Positions 44,936 through 54,025 of a DNA stretch of 60,789 nt are shown in pieces (position 1 is the first letter of the stretch; the number at the start of each line of letters is the position of its first letter). The notes under the pieces were generated by a model. It had not been told where the DNA came from. It searched no databases and was given only the letters and a program-made list of their open reading frames with translations. Source of the stretch: Bradyrhizobium sp. AS23.2. GTDB taxonomy: Bacteria > Pseudomonadota > Alphaproteobacteria > Rhizobiales > Xanthobacteraceae. Location of the stretch: assembly GCF_001908185.1 (NCBI RefSeq), contig NZ_LGHM01000156.1, positions 1 to 60,789 on the forward strand, written 5' to 3'. The position numbers and the translations under genes were made by a program.

Positions 44936-45755
44936 TGATCGCGGCGTTGAGCTCGCCGCCGTAAACGAAGATCGCGGCGATGAAGTACAGAAACACCAGT
45001 GCGATGATCACCGAGGCCAGTCCCGCATACATCGTCACGTAGTTGTTGGCGAAGCGCGCCAGATATTGGCCGAACACGATGCCCGAGATCAGCGACGCCA
45101 CCATGGTGAAGACGATACCGGGCATGATCTGGAAGAAGCTGCGCCGCCCCGCCGGCAGCCAGGCGTGCAGGATGAACAGCGCCACCACCAGCGCGCCGAT
45201 GGTGATGCCATAGCGCAGCCAGGTGAGGATGCTCTCGTTGCTTTCGACGAACAGCGGAATGTGGCGCCGCGCCGCCTCGATGATGAGCGGGCCGAGCACG
45301 ATCAGGAACGCCATGGCCAGCGCGGTGAAGGCCGCAACCAGCGTGTAGCCGATCGATTCCAGCCGCAGCCAGTACCAGCGCCGCATCTCCACCACCGCAT
45401 AGGCGCGGTTGAGCGCAACCCGCAGCGCCTCGACGCCGTTCGAGGCGAAGTAGACCGACAGAACCGCGCCGATGGTCAGCACGCCGGAGCGGGTGGTGGT
45501 CAGCACGTCGTGGACTTCGCCGGAGATCGAATCGGAGACCTGCTTGGGCCAGACCTGGAGCATCAGCCCGGCCGCCTGGTCGGCGAGCTCCTTGGAGCCG
45601 AAGAAGCCGGCCAGCGAGGTGAGCACGATCAGGAACGGGAACAGCGCCATCAGCGTCGACAGTGCGATATGGCTTGCGATCGCCCAGCCGTCGTCGGCTA
45701 GGAACGTGTAGAACGCATCCATCACGACGACGTAGATGTAGCCGATGGCCTTCAC
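44862..45755 (-). CDS. YihY/BrkB-family inner-membrane protein
   Basis: A 297-residue protein with about six membrane helices. ALSTLMALFPFLIVLTSLAG at about 32-51 and ALRVALNRAYAVVEMRRWYW are typical of the family. FLYFIAAIFVYGGELNAAI near the end is the conserved C-terminal helix and NAE-like motif. The family was once annotated as ribonuclease BN; its real role is unclear. Its 3' end overlaps the histidine-kinase gene on the other strand. Confidence 0.92.
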   Translation of the reverse strand: MKAIGYIYVVVMDAFYTFLADDGWAIASHIALSTLMALFPFLIVLTSLAGFFGSKELADQAAGLMLQVWPKQVSDSISGEVHDVLTTTRSGVLTIGAVLSVYFASNGVEALRVALNRAYAVVEMRRWYWLRLESIGYTLVAAFTALAMAFLIVLGPLIIEAARRHIPLFVESNESILTWLRYGITIGALVVALFILHAWLPAGRRSFFQIMPGIVFTMVASLISGIVFGQYLARFANNYVTMYAGLASVIIALVFLYFIAAIFVYGGELNAAIIKSQLPHGVSLQAAQSLKPEETQA

Positions 45756-45901
45756 AGCTTGCCCCAGCCCGCACCTTCTTCCCGCAAGCGGGGAGAGGCG
45801 ATGAAGACGGGCAGTTCGCGCAAATCGGAAATCATCCTGCCAGCTTCTGATATTATTGGCTTAAAAGCCAGATCACGAAGGCGGTAGCGTTCCTCTCCCT
45901 C

Positions 45902-45942
45902 GTCATTCCCGGGTTCGATGCTGCGCATCGCCCCGGAATGAC
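45902..45942. repeat. Intergenic palindromic repeat, short TCATTCC type
   Basis: GTCATTCCCGGGTTCGATGC, then GCATCGCCCCGGAATGAC. It is a compact hairpin between the BrkB and HIG1 genes, of the same family as 37594-37717. Confidence 0.75.
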
Positions 45943-45990
45943 CAGAATGGGGAGATGGCGGACCGCCGCATACGGTGTTATCTACCCCCG

Positions 45991-46185
45991 ATGGCATCTC
46001 TCCTGAGTACTTTCATCCTGCCGGTGGCAGCCGGCGCCGTGGCGTTGGTGCTGCTGCTCGGTCTCGTCAACATGATGCGTGGCGGCTCGCCCAACACCTC
46101 GCAGAAGCTGATGCGCCTGCGCGTGCTGCTTCAGTTCGCGGCGATCGTCATCGCCATGACTGCGGTCTGGGCGATGGGGCGCTAG
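45991..46185 (+). CDS. HIG1-domain / twin-transmembrane protein
   Basis: A protein of 64 residues from the ATG at 45991 (MASLLSTFILPV). Two membrane helices (about 5-25 and 45-62) are joined by a loop with the family motif MMRGGSPNTSQKLMRLRVLL. HIG1 proteins of alphaproteobacteria and mitochondria are associated with respiratory-chain complexes. The gene is followed directly by a dispersed repeat, whose first base comes right after the TAG stop. Confidence 0.88.
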   Translation: MASLLSTFILPVAAGAVALVLLLGLVNMMRGGSPNTSQKLMRLRVLLQFAAIVIAMTAVWAMGR

Positions 46186-46255
46186 GGCATGATCCGGACC
46201 CGCAGGGCCGCGCCAGCGCAAAGTGCGCAGCGGTTTTCCGGCAAGATCATGCCCC
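46186..46255. repeat. Dispersed repeat, GCATGATCC...GATCATGC part
   Basis: GGCATGATCCGGACC, an inserted GC-rich hairpin, GCAGCGGTTTTCCGGCAAG and ATCATGCC. It matches part one of the composite repeat at 11733, and it sits between the HIG1 and cobalamin adenosyltransferase genes. Confidence 0.8.
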
Positions 46256-46274
46256 TGAGATCAAGGAGGCCATC

Positions 46275-46847
46275 ATGGTCGTACTGAACCGCATCTATAC
46301 GAAGACCGGTGACGACGGCACGACAGCGCTCGGCTCGGGCGAGCGTCGTCCGAAATATGATCTGCGCATCGCGGCCTATGGCACGGTCGACGAGACCAAT
46401 GCCGCGATCGGCGTGGTGCGGCTCAACACCAGGGACGCGCCCGAGCTCGACGCAATGCTCGGCCGCATCCAGAACGATTTGTTCGACCTCGGTGCCGATC
46501 TCGCGGTGCCTGAACGTGAAGGCAAGGCGGAGCGGCTGCGGGTGGTGGCAAGCCAGGTTGAGCGGCTCGAGCACGACATTGACACGCTCAACGACAAGCT
46601 GGCACCACTGACTTCCTTCGTGCTGCCGGGCGGCACGCCGGCCGCTGCCTACCTCCACGTCGCTCGCACGATATGCCGCAGGGCGGAACGGGTGATGGTG
46701 GAACTGGCGGCCCAGCCCGGTGAGCCGGTCGGCGCCGCTGGCATCCAATATATGAACCGCCTGTCGGACTTTTTGTTCGTGGCGAGCCGCGCCGCTAACC
46801 ATAATGGCGCCGGCGACGTGCTCTGGGTTCCGGGCCAGAATCGCTGA
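46275..46847 (+). CDS. Cob(I)yrinic acid a,c-diamide adenosyltransferase (PduO type)
   Basis: A protein of 190 residues from the ATG at 46275, which has a perfect AAGGAGG ribosome-binding site; a longer frame from 45975 would run through the HIG1 gene. The ATP-binding motif YTKTGDDGTT is at 8-17, with YGTVDETNAAIG and the C-terminal RTICRRAERVMVEL and NRLSDFLFVASR motifs. It makes adenosylcobalamin from cob(I)alamin and ATP. Confidence 0.93.
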   Translation: MVVLNRIYTKTGDDGTTALGSGERRPKYDLRIAAYGTVDETNAAIGVVRLNTRDAPELDAMLGRIQNDLFDLGADLAVPEREGKAERLRVVASQVERLEHDIDTLNDKLAPLTSFVLPGGTPAAAYLHVARTICRRAERVMVELAAQPGEPVGAAGIQYMNRLSDFLFVASRAANHNGAGDVLWVPGQNR

Positions 46848-46972
46848 CCCATTGAGCAGCGCATTTCTACGGTCTAAAATTTGGCACCTACGCGCGTTGA
46901 CCGGGCCGGATCAGGCCTTTAGGTTCCGCGCCAGTTGATAACCCCCCTCCCAAATTGAGTGAAAGAGGATCG

Positions 46973-47722
46973 ATGAAGGTCTTAGTGCCGGTAAAGCGGG
47001 TGGTCGATTACAACGTCAAGGTCCGCGTCAAGGGCGATGGATCGGGCGTTGAACTCGCCAACGTCAAAATGTCGATGAACCCGTTCGACGAAATCGCGGT
47101 CGAGGAAGCGCTGCGTCTGAAGGAAGGCGGCAAGGCTACCGAAGTCGTTGTGGTCTCCATCGGACCGGCGCAGGCGTCGGAGACGATCCGCACCGGTCTC
47201 GCCATGGGCGCCGATCGCGGCATCCTGGTGAAGGCCGAGGGCACCGTCGAGCCGCTCGCCGTCGCCAAGATCCTGAAGAAGGTCGCTGAAGAAGAGCAGC
47301 CGGGCCTGATCATTCTCGGCAAGCAGGCGATCGACGACGACAGCAACCAGACCGGTCAGATGCTGGCCGCGCTGCTCGGCTGGTCGCAGGCGACGTTCGC
47401 CTCGAAGCTCGAGGTCGAAGGCTCCGACTTCAAGGTCACCCGTGAAGTCGACGGCGGCTTGCAGACCGTGAAGCTGAAGGGGCCGGCGATCGTCACCACC
47501 GATCTCCGTCTCAATGAGCCGCGTTATGCGTCGCTGCCCAACATCATGAAGGCCAAGAAGAAGCCGATCGCGGAGAAGGCCGTCGCCGATTACGGCGTCG
47601 ACGTTACCGCGCGCCTCGAAGTTCTGAAGACGGCTGAGCCCGCGGGCCGCAAGGCCGGCGTCAAGGTCAAGGACGTCGCCGAGCTGGTGTCGAAGCTCAA
47701 GAACGAAGCCGGGGTGCTCTGA
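46973..47722 (+). CDS. etfB: Electron transfer flavoprotein beta subunit
   Basis: A protein of 249 residues from the ATG at 46973 (MKVLVPVKRVVDYNVKVRVK), preceded by AAAGAGGA. The AMP/FAD-region sequence SMNPFDEIAVEEALRLKEGG, and GKQAIDDDSNQTGQMLAALL at about 115-134, are signatures of EtfB. With EtfA it carries electrons from acyl-CoA dehydrogenases to the quinone pool. Its TGA overlaps the etfA ATG by one base. Confidence 0.97.
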   Translation: MKVLVPVKRVVDYNVKVRVKGDGSGVELANVKMSMNPFDEIAVEEALRLKEGGKATEVVVVSIGPAQASETIRTGLAMGADRGILVKAEGTVEPLAVAKILKKVAEEEQPGLIILGKQAIDDDSNQTGQMLAALLGWSQATFASKLEVEGSDFKVTREVDGGLQTVKLKGPAIVTTDLRLNEPRYASLPNIMKAKKKPIAEKAVADYGVDVTARLEVLKTAEPAGRKAGVKVKDVAELVSKLKNEAGVL

Positions 47723-48672
47723 TGACGACGCTGTTGATTGCTGAACACGAACACGAGGTCCTCAAGGACTCCACCAACAAGGCGCTCACCGCGGCTTCCC
47801 AGCTCGGCGGCGATGTTCACGTGCTGGTCGCCGGCGGCGGGCAGGGCACCAAGGCTGCGGCCGAGGCGGCTTCGAAGCTTGCCGGTGTTGCCAAGGTGCT
47901 GGTCGCCGAGGGCGAGGCTTACGCGCACGATCTCGCGGAGCCGCTGGCCGCGCTGATCGTCTCGCTGGCGCCGTCCTATGATGCGATCGTCGCGCCCGCG
48001 ACCTCGCGGTTCAAGAACGTGATGCCGCGCGTCGCAGCGCTGCTCGACGTCATGCAGGTCTCGGAGATCATCAAGGTGGTCGCGCCCGACACCTATGAGC
48101 GTCCGATCTATGCCGGCAACGCCATCCAGACGGTGAAGTCGAAGGACGCCAAGAAGGTCATCACGGTCCGCACCTCGACCTTCGCGGCGGCAGCTGCCGG
48201 CGGCAGCGCGCCGGTCGAGAGCGTCGCCGCAGTGGCCGATCCGGGCCTGTCGTCCTTCGTCGGCGAGGAAGTCGCCAAGAGCGACCGTCCCGAGCTGACC
48301 TCGGCCAAGATCATCGTCTCCGGTGGCCGCGCCATGCAGAGCCGGGAAAACTTCGCCAAGTACATCGAGCCGCTCGCCGACAAGCTCGGCGCCGGCGTCG
48401 GTGCCTCGCGCGCGGCGGTCGACGCCGGCTATGCGCCGAACGACTGGCAGGTCGGTCAGACCGGCAAGGTCGTGGCCCCCGAGCTGTATGTCGCGGTCGG
48501 CATTTCCGGCGCGATCCAGCATCTGGCCGGCATGAAAGACTCCAAGGTGATCGTCGCGATCAACAAGGACGAGGACGCGCCGATCTTCCAGGTCGCCGAT
48601 TACGGCCTGGTCGCCGACCTCTACCAGGCGGTTCCTGAGCTGACGGCCGAACTCGGCAAGCTCGGCAAGTAA
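47722..48672 (+). CDS. etfA: Electron transfer flavoprotein alpha subunit
   Basis: A 316-residue protein. The C-terminal FAD domain has SGGRAMQSRENFAKYIEPLA, GASRAAVDAGYAPNDWQVGQ and GISGAIQHLAGMKDSKVIVA, all EtfA signatures. It binds FAD and forms the dimer with EtfB. It is translationally coupled to etfB and followed by a strong intrinsic terminator. Confidence 0.97.
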   Translation: MTTLLIAEHEHEVLKDSTNKALTAASQLGGDVHVLVAGGGQGTKAAAEAASKLAGVAKVLVAEGEAYAHDLAEPLAALIVSLAPSYDAIVAPATSRFKNVMPRVAALLDVMQVSEIIKVVAPDTYERPIYAGNAIQTVKSKDAKKVITVRTSTFAAAAAGGSAPVESVAAVADPGLSSFVGEEVAKSDRPELTSAKIIVSGGRAMQSRENFAKYIEPLADKLGAGVGASRAAVDAGYAPNDWQVGQTGKVVAPELYVAVGISGAIQHLAGMKDSKVIVAINKDEDAPIFQVADYGLVADLYQAVPELTAELGKLGK

Positions 48673-48686
48673 AACGCGTCAAAAAC

Positions 48687-48718
48687 ACCGGCCGGAGGTA
48701 TAAACTCCGGCCGGTATT
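48687..48718 (+). terminator. Intrinsic terminator after etfA
   Basis: ACCGGCCGGAG (48687-48697), a seven-base loop, CTCCGGCCGGT (48705-48715), then a short T-rich tail (ATTTC). The 11-base perfect stem lies 15 bases after the etfA stop. Confidence 0.88.
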
Positions 48719-48881
48719 TCATTTCTGAGGCGTTTTCTTTGGCGTGGGGCACGCCGGGGGAGCGATCCAATCTAGGTTTCGAGCCCAGGTTCTGATTAAA
48801 TCAAGCTCCTGGTCAAATCAGACCTCCCGGCTTTGGGGATAGGCAGGCGCGACAATGCGCGCCGTTCCGGTGGATGACATT

Positions 48882-49763
48882 ATGGCGGCAGTGATCAAGA
48901 AGGTCGGCGTGATCGGCGCGGGGCAGATGGGCAATGGCATCGCGCATGTCGCGGCGCTGGCCGGCTTCGAGGTGGTGCTCAACGACGTCTCGGCCGACCG
49001 CCTCAAGTCGGGCATGGCCACGATCAACGGCAATCTGGCGCGCCAGGTCTCCAAGAAGGCCGTGACCGAGGACGACAAGACCAAGGCGATTGCGCGCATC
49101 AAGCTCGCCGAGAAACTGGATGAACTTGCCGACTGCGACCTCGTGATCGAGACCGCGGTCGAGAAGGAAGAGGTCAAGCGCAAGATATTTCACGAGCTCT
49201 GCGCGGTGTTGAAGCCGGAGGCGATCGTCGCCTCGGACACGTCGTCGATCTCGATCACGCGGCTGGCCGCCGCCACCGACCGGCCCGAGCGCTTCATCGG
49301 CATTCACTTCATGAATCCGGTGCCGCTGATGGAGCTGGTGGAGCTGATCCGCGGCATCGCCACCGACGATTCGACCTTCGAGGCGTCCAAGGAATTCGTC
49401 GCCAAGCTCGGCAAGCAGGTCGCGGTCTCCGAGGATTTCCCGGCCTTCATCGTCAACCGCATCCTGCTGCCGATGATCAACGAGGCGATCTACACGCTGT
49501 ACGAAGGCGTCGGCAACGTTGAGGCGATCGACGCGGCGATGAAGCTCGGCGCCCACCATCCCATGGGCCCGCTGGAGCTCGCCGATTTCATCGGCCTCGA
49601 TACCTGCCTGTCGATCATGCAGGTGCTGCATGAGGGCCTGGCCGACTCCAAGTACCGCCCGTGCCCGCTGCTGGTGAAATACGTCGAGGCCGGCTGGCTC
49701 GGCCGCAAGACCCAGCGCGGCTTCTACGACTATCGCGGCGCCAAGCCGGTTCCGACTAGGTAG
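48882..49763 (+). CDS. 3-hydroxybutyryl-CoA dehydrogenase
   Basis: A protein of 293 residues from the ATG at 48882. The Rossmann motif VGVIGAGQMGNGIAHVAA (8-25) binds NAD. VIETAVEKEEVKRKIF, ASDTSSISI and GIHFMNPVPLMELVELIRG follow, with the catalytic His and the partner Glu region. The C-terminal domain has AGWLGRKTQRGFYDY. It oxidises 3-hydroxybutyryl-CoA or works in reverse for polyhydroxybutyrate metabolism. Its position after etfBA fits fatty-acid-type oxidation. Confidence 0.94.
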   Translation: MAAVIKKVGVIGAGQMGNGIAHVAALAGFEVVLNDVSADRLKSGMATINGNLARQVSKKAVTEDDKTKAIARIKLAEKLDELADCDLVIETAVEKEEVKRKIFHELCAVLKPEAIVASDTSSISITRLAAATDRPERFIGIHFMNPVPLMELVELIRGIATDDSTFEASKEFVAKLGKQVAVSEDFPAFIVNRILLPMINEAIYTLYEGVGNVEAIDAAMKLGAHHPMGPLELADFIGLDTCLSIMQVLHEGLADSKYRPCPLLVKYVEAGWLGRKTQRGFYDYRGAKPVPTR

Positions 49764-49776
49764 GGCAGCGCGGCCG

Positions 49777-49865
49777 TAGGGTGGGCAAAGGCGCGCAGCG
49801 CCGTGCCCACCATATTTCCAATCATGCGGTGGATTTGGTGGGCACGCTTCGCTTTGCCCACCGTA
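49777..49865. repeat. Intergenic palindromic repeat, GTGGGC...GCCCAC type
   Basis: GTAGGGTGGGCAAAGGCGCG...GTGCCCACC, then GGTGGGCACGCTTCGCTTTG and CCCACCGTAC. Same family as 9430-9515. It follows the 3-hydroxybutyryl-CoA dehydrogenase gene and may end its transcript. Confidence 0.82.
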
Positions 49866-49970
49866 CGGCACTTTGTGTCGCATATGTGCGGGTCACGGAA
49901 ACCGTCCGAAATCTCCACCTCCCGTTAACCCCACGCGCCTAGGTTTACCGCCGGTACGAGGGTTTGCGTA

Positions 49971-50171
49971 ATGGACATGATGGCGATGGTCAGCACCATG
50001 CTGGCCGCTCAGCAAGGCGCGCTGCAGTCGAACATCGCGGCGACGCTGACGAAGCAGAACATGGATATGGAGAAATCCACCGTCCTGACGCTGCTCGGCG
50101 CAGGCCAGCAGGCTCCTTCGCTCGCCAATGTCGGCGCTGGCATAGGCGGCAATCTGAATATTGCCGCCTAG
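49971..50171 (+). CDS. YjfB-like putative motility protein
   Basis: A 66-residue protein (MDMMAMVSTMLAAQQGALQS...). The pattern of a short helical N-terminus with SxxLAAQQ, then NIAATLTKQNMDMEKSTVLTLL, resembles the small YjfB-type family described as putative motility proteins. It is Met- and Gln-rich with a Gly/Asn-rich C-terminus. No flagellar genes are nearby, so the function is uncertain. Confidence 0.7.
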   Translation: MDMMAMVSTMLAAQQGALQSNIAATLTKQNMDMEKSTVLTLLGAGQQAPSLANVGAGIGGNLNIAA

Positions 50172-50314
50172 TCTGGCGTTGCGCTTCTGACGCCTCATTC
50201 ACTCGGTGTCATTCCAGGCGCCGCCACCGGGCCCGCGTGAAGCGCGGCCCGATGACAGATTCCGCGGCTTCGACCTTGCCAGGCAGGGCAGCAGCGGGGT
50301 GAAAGCACGCGATC

Positions 50315-51664
50315 TCAGATCACGCCGAGCGCCTCCATCGCTTCCGCAACGCGAACGAAGCTAGCGATGTTCGCACCCAGGACATAGTCGCCCGGTGCGC
50401 CGTAGTCGGCGGCGGTCTCGGCACAGCGATCGTGAATATTGCGCATGATGTCGGCGAGGCGCGCTTCGGTCTGCTCGAACGTCCAGCTGTCGCGCGATGC
50501 GTTCTGCTGCATTTCCAGCGCCGAGGTGGCAACCCCGCCGGCATTGGCGGCTTTGCCAGGCCCGAACAGAATGCCAGCTTCCTGAAAGGCGCGCACTGCG
50601 TCGGGCGTGCACGGCATGTTGGCGCCCTCACCGACGGCAACAACGCCGTTGCGGATCAGTGTCAGCGCATCCTTTCCAGTCAGCTCGTTTTGCGTGGCAG
50701 AGGGGATCGCGACTTCGCACGGGACGTCCCAGATCGAGCCTCCCTCGATATAGTGCACGCCGGCCTTCTTCAGGTGGGCATATTGGGAAATGCGCTCACG
50801 TCGAACTTCCTTGATCTTCTTGACGAGCGCAATGTCGATGCCGCGCTCGTCGACGACGTATCCGTTCGAATCCGAGCAGGCCACGACCTTGCCGCCGAAC
50901 TCGGCAATCTTCTCCATCGCATAGATCGCGACGTTGCCCGAGCCGGAGACCACGACGCGACGACCGTCGAAGGATTGCGCTTTCGTCCCCAGCATGCTCT
51001 GCACGAAATACGTCGCTCCATAGCCGGTCGCTTCCGTGCGGGCGCGGGAACCGCCATAGACGAGCCCCTTGCCGGTCAGAACACCCGCTTCATAGCGGTT
51101 GGTCAGCCGCTTGTACTGCCCGAACATGAAACCGATCTCGCGACCGCCCACGCCGATATCTCCGGCCGGAACGTCGACATATTCGCCGATGTGACGGTGA
51201 AGCTCGGTCATGAAGGACTGGCAGAATCGCATGATTTCGCCGTCAGAGCGCCCGCGCGGGTTGAAGTCGGATCCGCCCTTGCCGCCGCCGATCGGCATGC
51301 CGGTCAGCGCGTTCTTGAACGTCTGCTCGAAGCCAAGAAATTTGATGATGCCGACGTTCACGGACGGGTGGAAGCGCAGTCCGCCCTTGTAGGGGCCGAG
51401 CGCCGAGTTGAACTGCACCCTGAAGCCGCGATTGATGCGAACCTGCCCCTTGTCGTCCACCCAGGGCACGCGAAAGATGATCTGCCGCTCCGGCTCACAG
51501 AGCCGCTCGATCAGGGCACTGTTGGCGTAGCGTGGATGCTTGGCCACCACGCGGCCGAGACTTCCGAGCACCTCCTTGACGGCCTGATGGAATTCTTCCT
51601 CGCCCGCGTTTCTGTGCAGCACCTCCGTAAGGATAGGCTCGAGCTTTTCGTCAATATGAACCAC
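50315..51664 (-). CDS. gdhA: NADP-specific glutamate dehydrogenase
   Basis: About 449 residues from a GTG at 51664, which matches the usual length of 445-450; the open frame extends upstream to 51796, into the tlpA gene. PYKGGLRFHPSVN and the catalytic Lys129 in MPIGGGKGGSDFNPRG are the substrate site, DVPAGDIGVGGREIGFMFGQ is conserved, and VVSGSGNVAIYAMEK is the NADP-binding motif. It makes glutamate from 2-oxoglutarate and ammonium. The GTG start should be confirmed, as its ribosome-binding site is weak. Confidence 0.95.
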   Translation of the reverse strand: MVHIDEKLEPILTEVLHRNAGEEEFHQAVKEVLGSLGRVVAKHPRYANSALIERLCEPERQIIFRVPWVDDKGQVRINRGFRVQFNSALGPYKGGLRFHPSVNVGIIKFLGFEQTFKNALTGMPIGGGKGGSDFNPRGRSDGEIMRFCQSFMTELHRHIGEYVDVPAGDIGVGGREIGFMFGQYKRLTNRYEAGVLTGKGLVYGGSRARTEATGYGATYFVQSMLGTKAQSFDGRRVVVSGSGNVAIYAMEKIAEFGGKVVACSDSNGYVVDERGIDIALVKKIKEVRRERISQYAHLKKAGVHYIEGGSIWDVPCEVAIPSATQNELTGKDALTLIRNGVVAVGEGANMPCTPDAVRAFQEAGILFGPGKAANAGGVATSALEMQQNASRDSWTFEQTEARLADIMRNIHDRCAETAADYGAPGDYVLGANIASFVRVAEAMEALGVI

Positions 51665-51735
51665 GATTTTCGCATTCCCCAATCTTGAAAGATCGGGAGC
51701 GGTCCTAGCCCAATCCTTGTGCAATCGTCTAGAAA

Positions 51736-52407
51736 TTAGCCGCGGCCGGGCCCACGGCCCCCCCGGATCAGCTTGAGCGCATCCTCGCTCGCCCATTCGG
51801 CGGGGCCGGCAATGGTTGCGATTTCGCAGCCCTGCGGGTCGACCAGCACCGAGGTTGGCATGCCCAGCGCCCGGCCTATGGCCTTAAGATCCTGAAAAAC
51901 CTTGGCTTTCTGGTCGTTGAAATAGCCGAGCCGGGTCAGATTGGCCTCTTTCAGGAACGTCCTGGGCTTTTCGGGATCGCGGGTGTCGATGTTGATCGCC
52001 ACCACCTCGAAATTGGGACCCGCAAGCTTGCCCCGGAGCTCGTCCAGCGCCGGCATTTCCTTGCGGCAGGGCACGCACCAGGTGGCCCAGAGGTTCACCA
52101 GCAGCGTCTTGCCTCGGAAATCGGACAGCTTCCTCGGCTTGCCGTCGGCGTCCTCGAAGGTGAGGTCGGGCAGCTTCAAAGGGGCGCTCGCCATGGTCAG
52201 CGCCGCCAGCTCGCCGTGGGCGAGCGGGGCGATCTTCTGCGCCGTCGCCACCGCGGCCTTGCAGGCCGGATCGCCGGATGGGGCCCGGCTCAGGCCCAGG
52301 CCATACAGCGCGGCGAAGCCGGCCAGCCCTCCGACCGCCACGGTGGCGATGACGATGGGGATCCGGCGCGTGGCGGAGGGCTTCTTGTCGAGCATATCGT
52401 TTGTCAT
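51736..52407 (-). CDS. tlpA: Thiol:disulfide interchange protein TlpA
   Basis: A 223-residue membrane-anchored thioredoxin; an alternative start is the Met at 52395 (MLDKKPSATRR). A membrane anchor (IPIVIATVAVGGLAGFAALY) at 16-35 is followed by the periplasmic domain with the active site WATWCVPCRKEMPALDEL (C111, C114). Two more cysteines, C49 and C194, match the extra disulfide of Bradyrhizobium TlpA. TlpA is known there to be needed for cytochrome aa3 maturation, reducing copper-delivery proteins. It is divergent from argH, as I recall for B. japonicum. Confidence 0.96.
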   Translation of the reverse strand: MTNDMLDKKPSATRRIPIVIATVAVGGLAGFAALYGLGLSRAPSGDPACKAAVATAQKIAPLAHGELAALTMASAPLKLPDLTFEDADGKPRKLSDFRGKTLLVNLWATWCVPCRKEMPALDELRGKLAGPNFEVVAINIDTRDPEKPRTFLKEANLTRLGYFNDQKAKVFQDLKAIGRALGMPTSVLVDPQGCEIATIAGPAEWASEDALKLIRGGRGPGRG

Positions 52408-52533
52408 CCGGTCGCAGATATGGCTATCAGGGGCCTCTTAATACGGCTGGCGGCGGCCAGCAAACGTGCGGCAGGGCCGCGCAGCGACGAAAAAGGCCGC
52501 TAGCAGCCACAGGCAAGGCGTGAGCAGGGGATC

Positions 52534-53931
52534 ATGAGCAACAAGATGTGGGGCGGCCGGTTCTCGGAACGTCCCGATGAGATCATGGAAGAGATCAACG
52601 TCTCCATCGACGTCGATCGTCACCTCTTTGCCCAGGACATTGCCGCGTCCAAGGCCCACGCCGCGATGCTTGCCAGCCAGGGCATCATCACGGCCTCTGA
52701 TGCGAAAAATATCGGCAAGGGTCTAGACACGATTTTGTCAGAGATCGGCAAGGGCGGCTTCACGTTCAAGCGTGCGCTCGAAGATATCCATATGAACGTC
52801 GAGAGCCGTCTGTCCGAGCTGATCGGGCCGGCCGCCGGCCGCCTGCACACCGCGCGCTCGCGCAACGACCAGGTCGCGACCGATTTTCGTCTGTTCGTCC
52901 GTGACGTCATCGATGAGACCGATGCGGCGCTCGCCGCGTTCCAGCAGGCGCTGGTCGATCGCGCGCTGGAGCATGCCGGAACTGTGATGCCGGGCTTCAC
53001 GCATCTGCAGACCGCGCAGCCCGTCACCTTCGGCCATCACCTGCTCGCCTATGTCGAGATGGCCGCGCGCGATCGCGGCCGTTTCCAGGACGCGCGCAAG
53101 CGGCTCAATGAATCTCCGCTCGGCGCGGCCGCGCTCGCCGGCACCTCGTTCCCGATCGATCGTCATGCCACCGCGAAGGCGCTTGGTTTCGACCGCCCGA
53201 TGGCGAATTCGCTCGATGCGGTCTCTGACCGCGACTTCGTGCTGGAAACCTTGTCGGCGGCCTCGATCTGCGCGGTGCACATGTCGCGCTTTGCCGAGGA
53301 GATCGTGATCTGGACCTCGCCGCTGGTCGGCCTCATCCGCCTCAGCGACAAGTTCACGACTGGCTCGTCGATCATGCCGCAGAAGCGCAATCCCGACGCC
53401 GCCGAGCTCGTGCGTGCCAAGACCGGCCGCGTCATCGGCGCGCTCAACGGGCTCCTGATCGTGATGAAGGGCCTGCCGCTCGCCTATCAAAAGGACATGC
53501 AGGAGGACAAGCAGGGCGCCATGGAGGGCTTTGCGGCGCTGTCGCTGGCGATCCGCGCCATGACCGGCATGGTCCGCGACCTCGCGCCCGACGAGGCCAG
53601 GATGAAGACGGCTGCCGGCGAGGGCTACGCCACCGCGACCGATCTCGCCGACTGGCTGGTGCGGACGCTGAAGATGCCGTTCCGCGAGGCGCACCACGTC
53701 ACCGGCCGGATCGTGGCCAAGGCCGCGCAAGGCGGCGTGGCGCTGCACGAACTGCCGCTCAAGGACATGCAGGCGATCGAGCCGAAGATCACCAAGGACG
53801 TGCTCGGCGTGCTCTCGGTCGAATCGTCGGTGAAGAGCCGCACCAGCTTTGGCGGCACCGCGCCGAAGAATGTGGCGTCCCAGGCAAAGGCTTGGGCGAA
53901 GCGGCTGGAAAAAGAGCGAAAATTGGGCTGA
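52534..53931 (+). CDS. argH: Argininosuccinate lyase
   Basis: A 465-residue protein. MWGGRFSERPDEIMEEINVS, DIHMNVESRL, LHTARSRNDQVATD and the signature GSSIMPQKRNPDAAELVR (from residue 277) identify it; the Ser in GSS is the catalytic base of the family. It splits argininosuccinate into arginine and fumarate in the cytoplasm. It is followed by lptM and lysA on the same strand. Confidence 0.98.
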   Translation: MSNKMWGGRFSERPDEIMEEINVSIDVDRHLFAQDIAASKAHAAMLASQGIITASDAKNIGKGLDTILSEIGKGGFTFKRALEDIHMNVESRLSELIGPAAGRLHTARSRNDQVATDFRLFVRDVIDETDAALAAFQQALVDRALEHAGTVMPGFTHLQTAQPVTFGHHLLAYVEMAARDRGRFQDARKRLNESPLGAAALAGTSFPIDRHATAKALGFDRPMANSLDAVSDRDFVLETLSAASICAVHMSRFAEEIVIWTSPLVGLIRLSDKFTTGSSIMPQKRNPDAAELVRAKTGRVIGALNGLLIVMKGLPLAYQKDMQEDKQGAMEGFAALSLAIRAMTGMVRDLAPDEARMKTAAGEGYATATDLADWLVRTLKMPFREAHHVTGRIVAKAAQGGVALHELPLKDMQAIEPKITKDVLGVLSVESSVKSRTSFGGTAPKNVASQAKAWAKRLEKERKLG

Positions 53932-54025
53932 TGGCAAAAATTTCGCTTATGTTTCATGATCATCGGGCTCTCGCCAGAGCGCGCCAATCTCTGTATGGTG
54001 CGCCCCGCGTAGTGGGGATTTCGTC

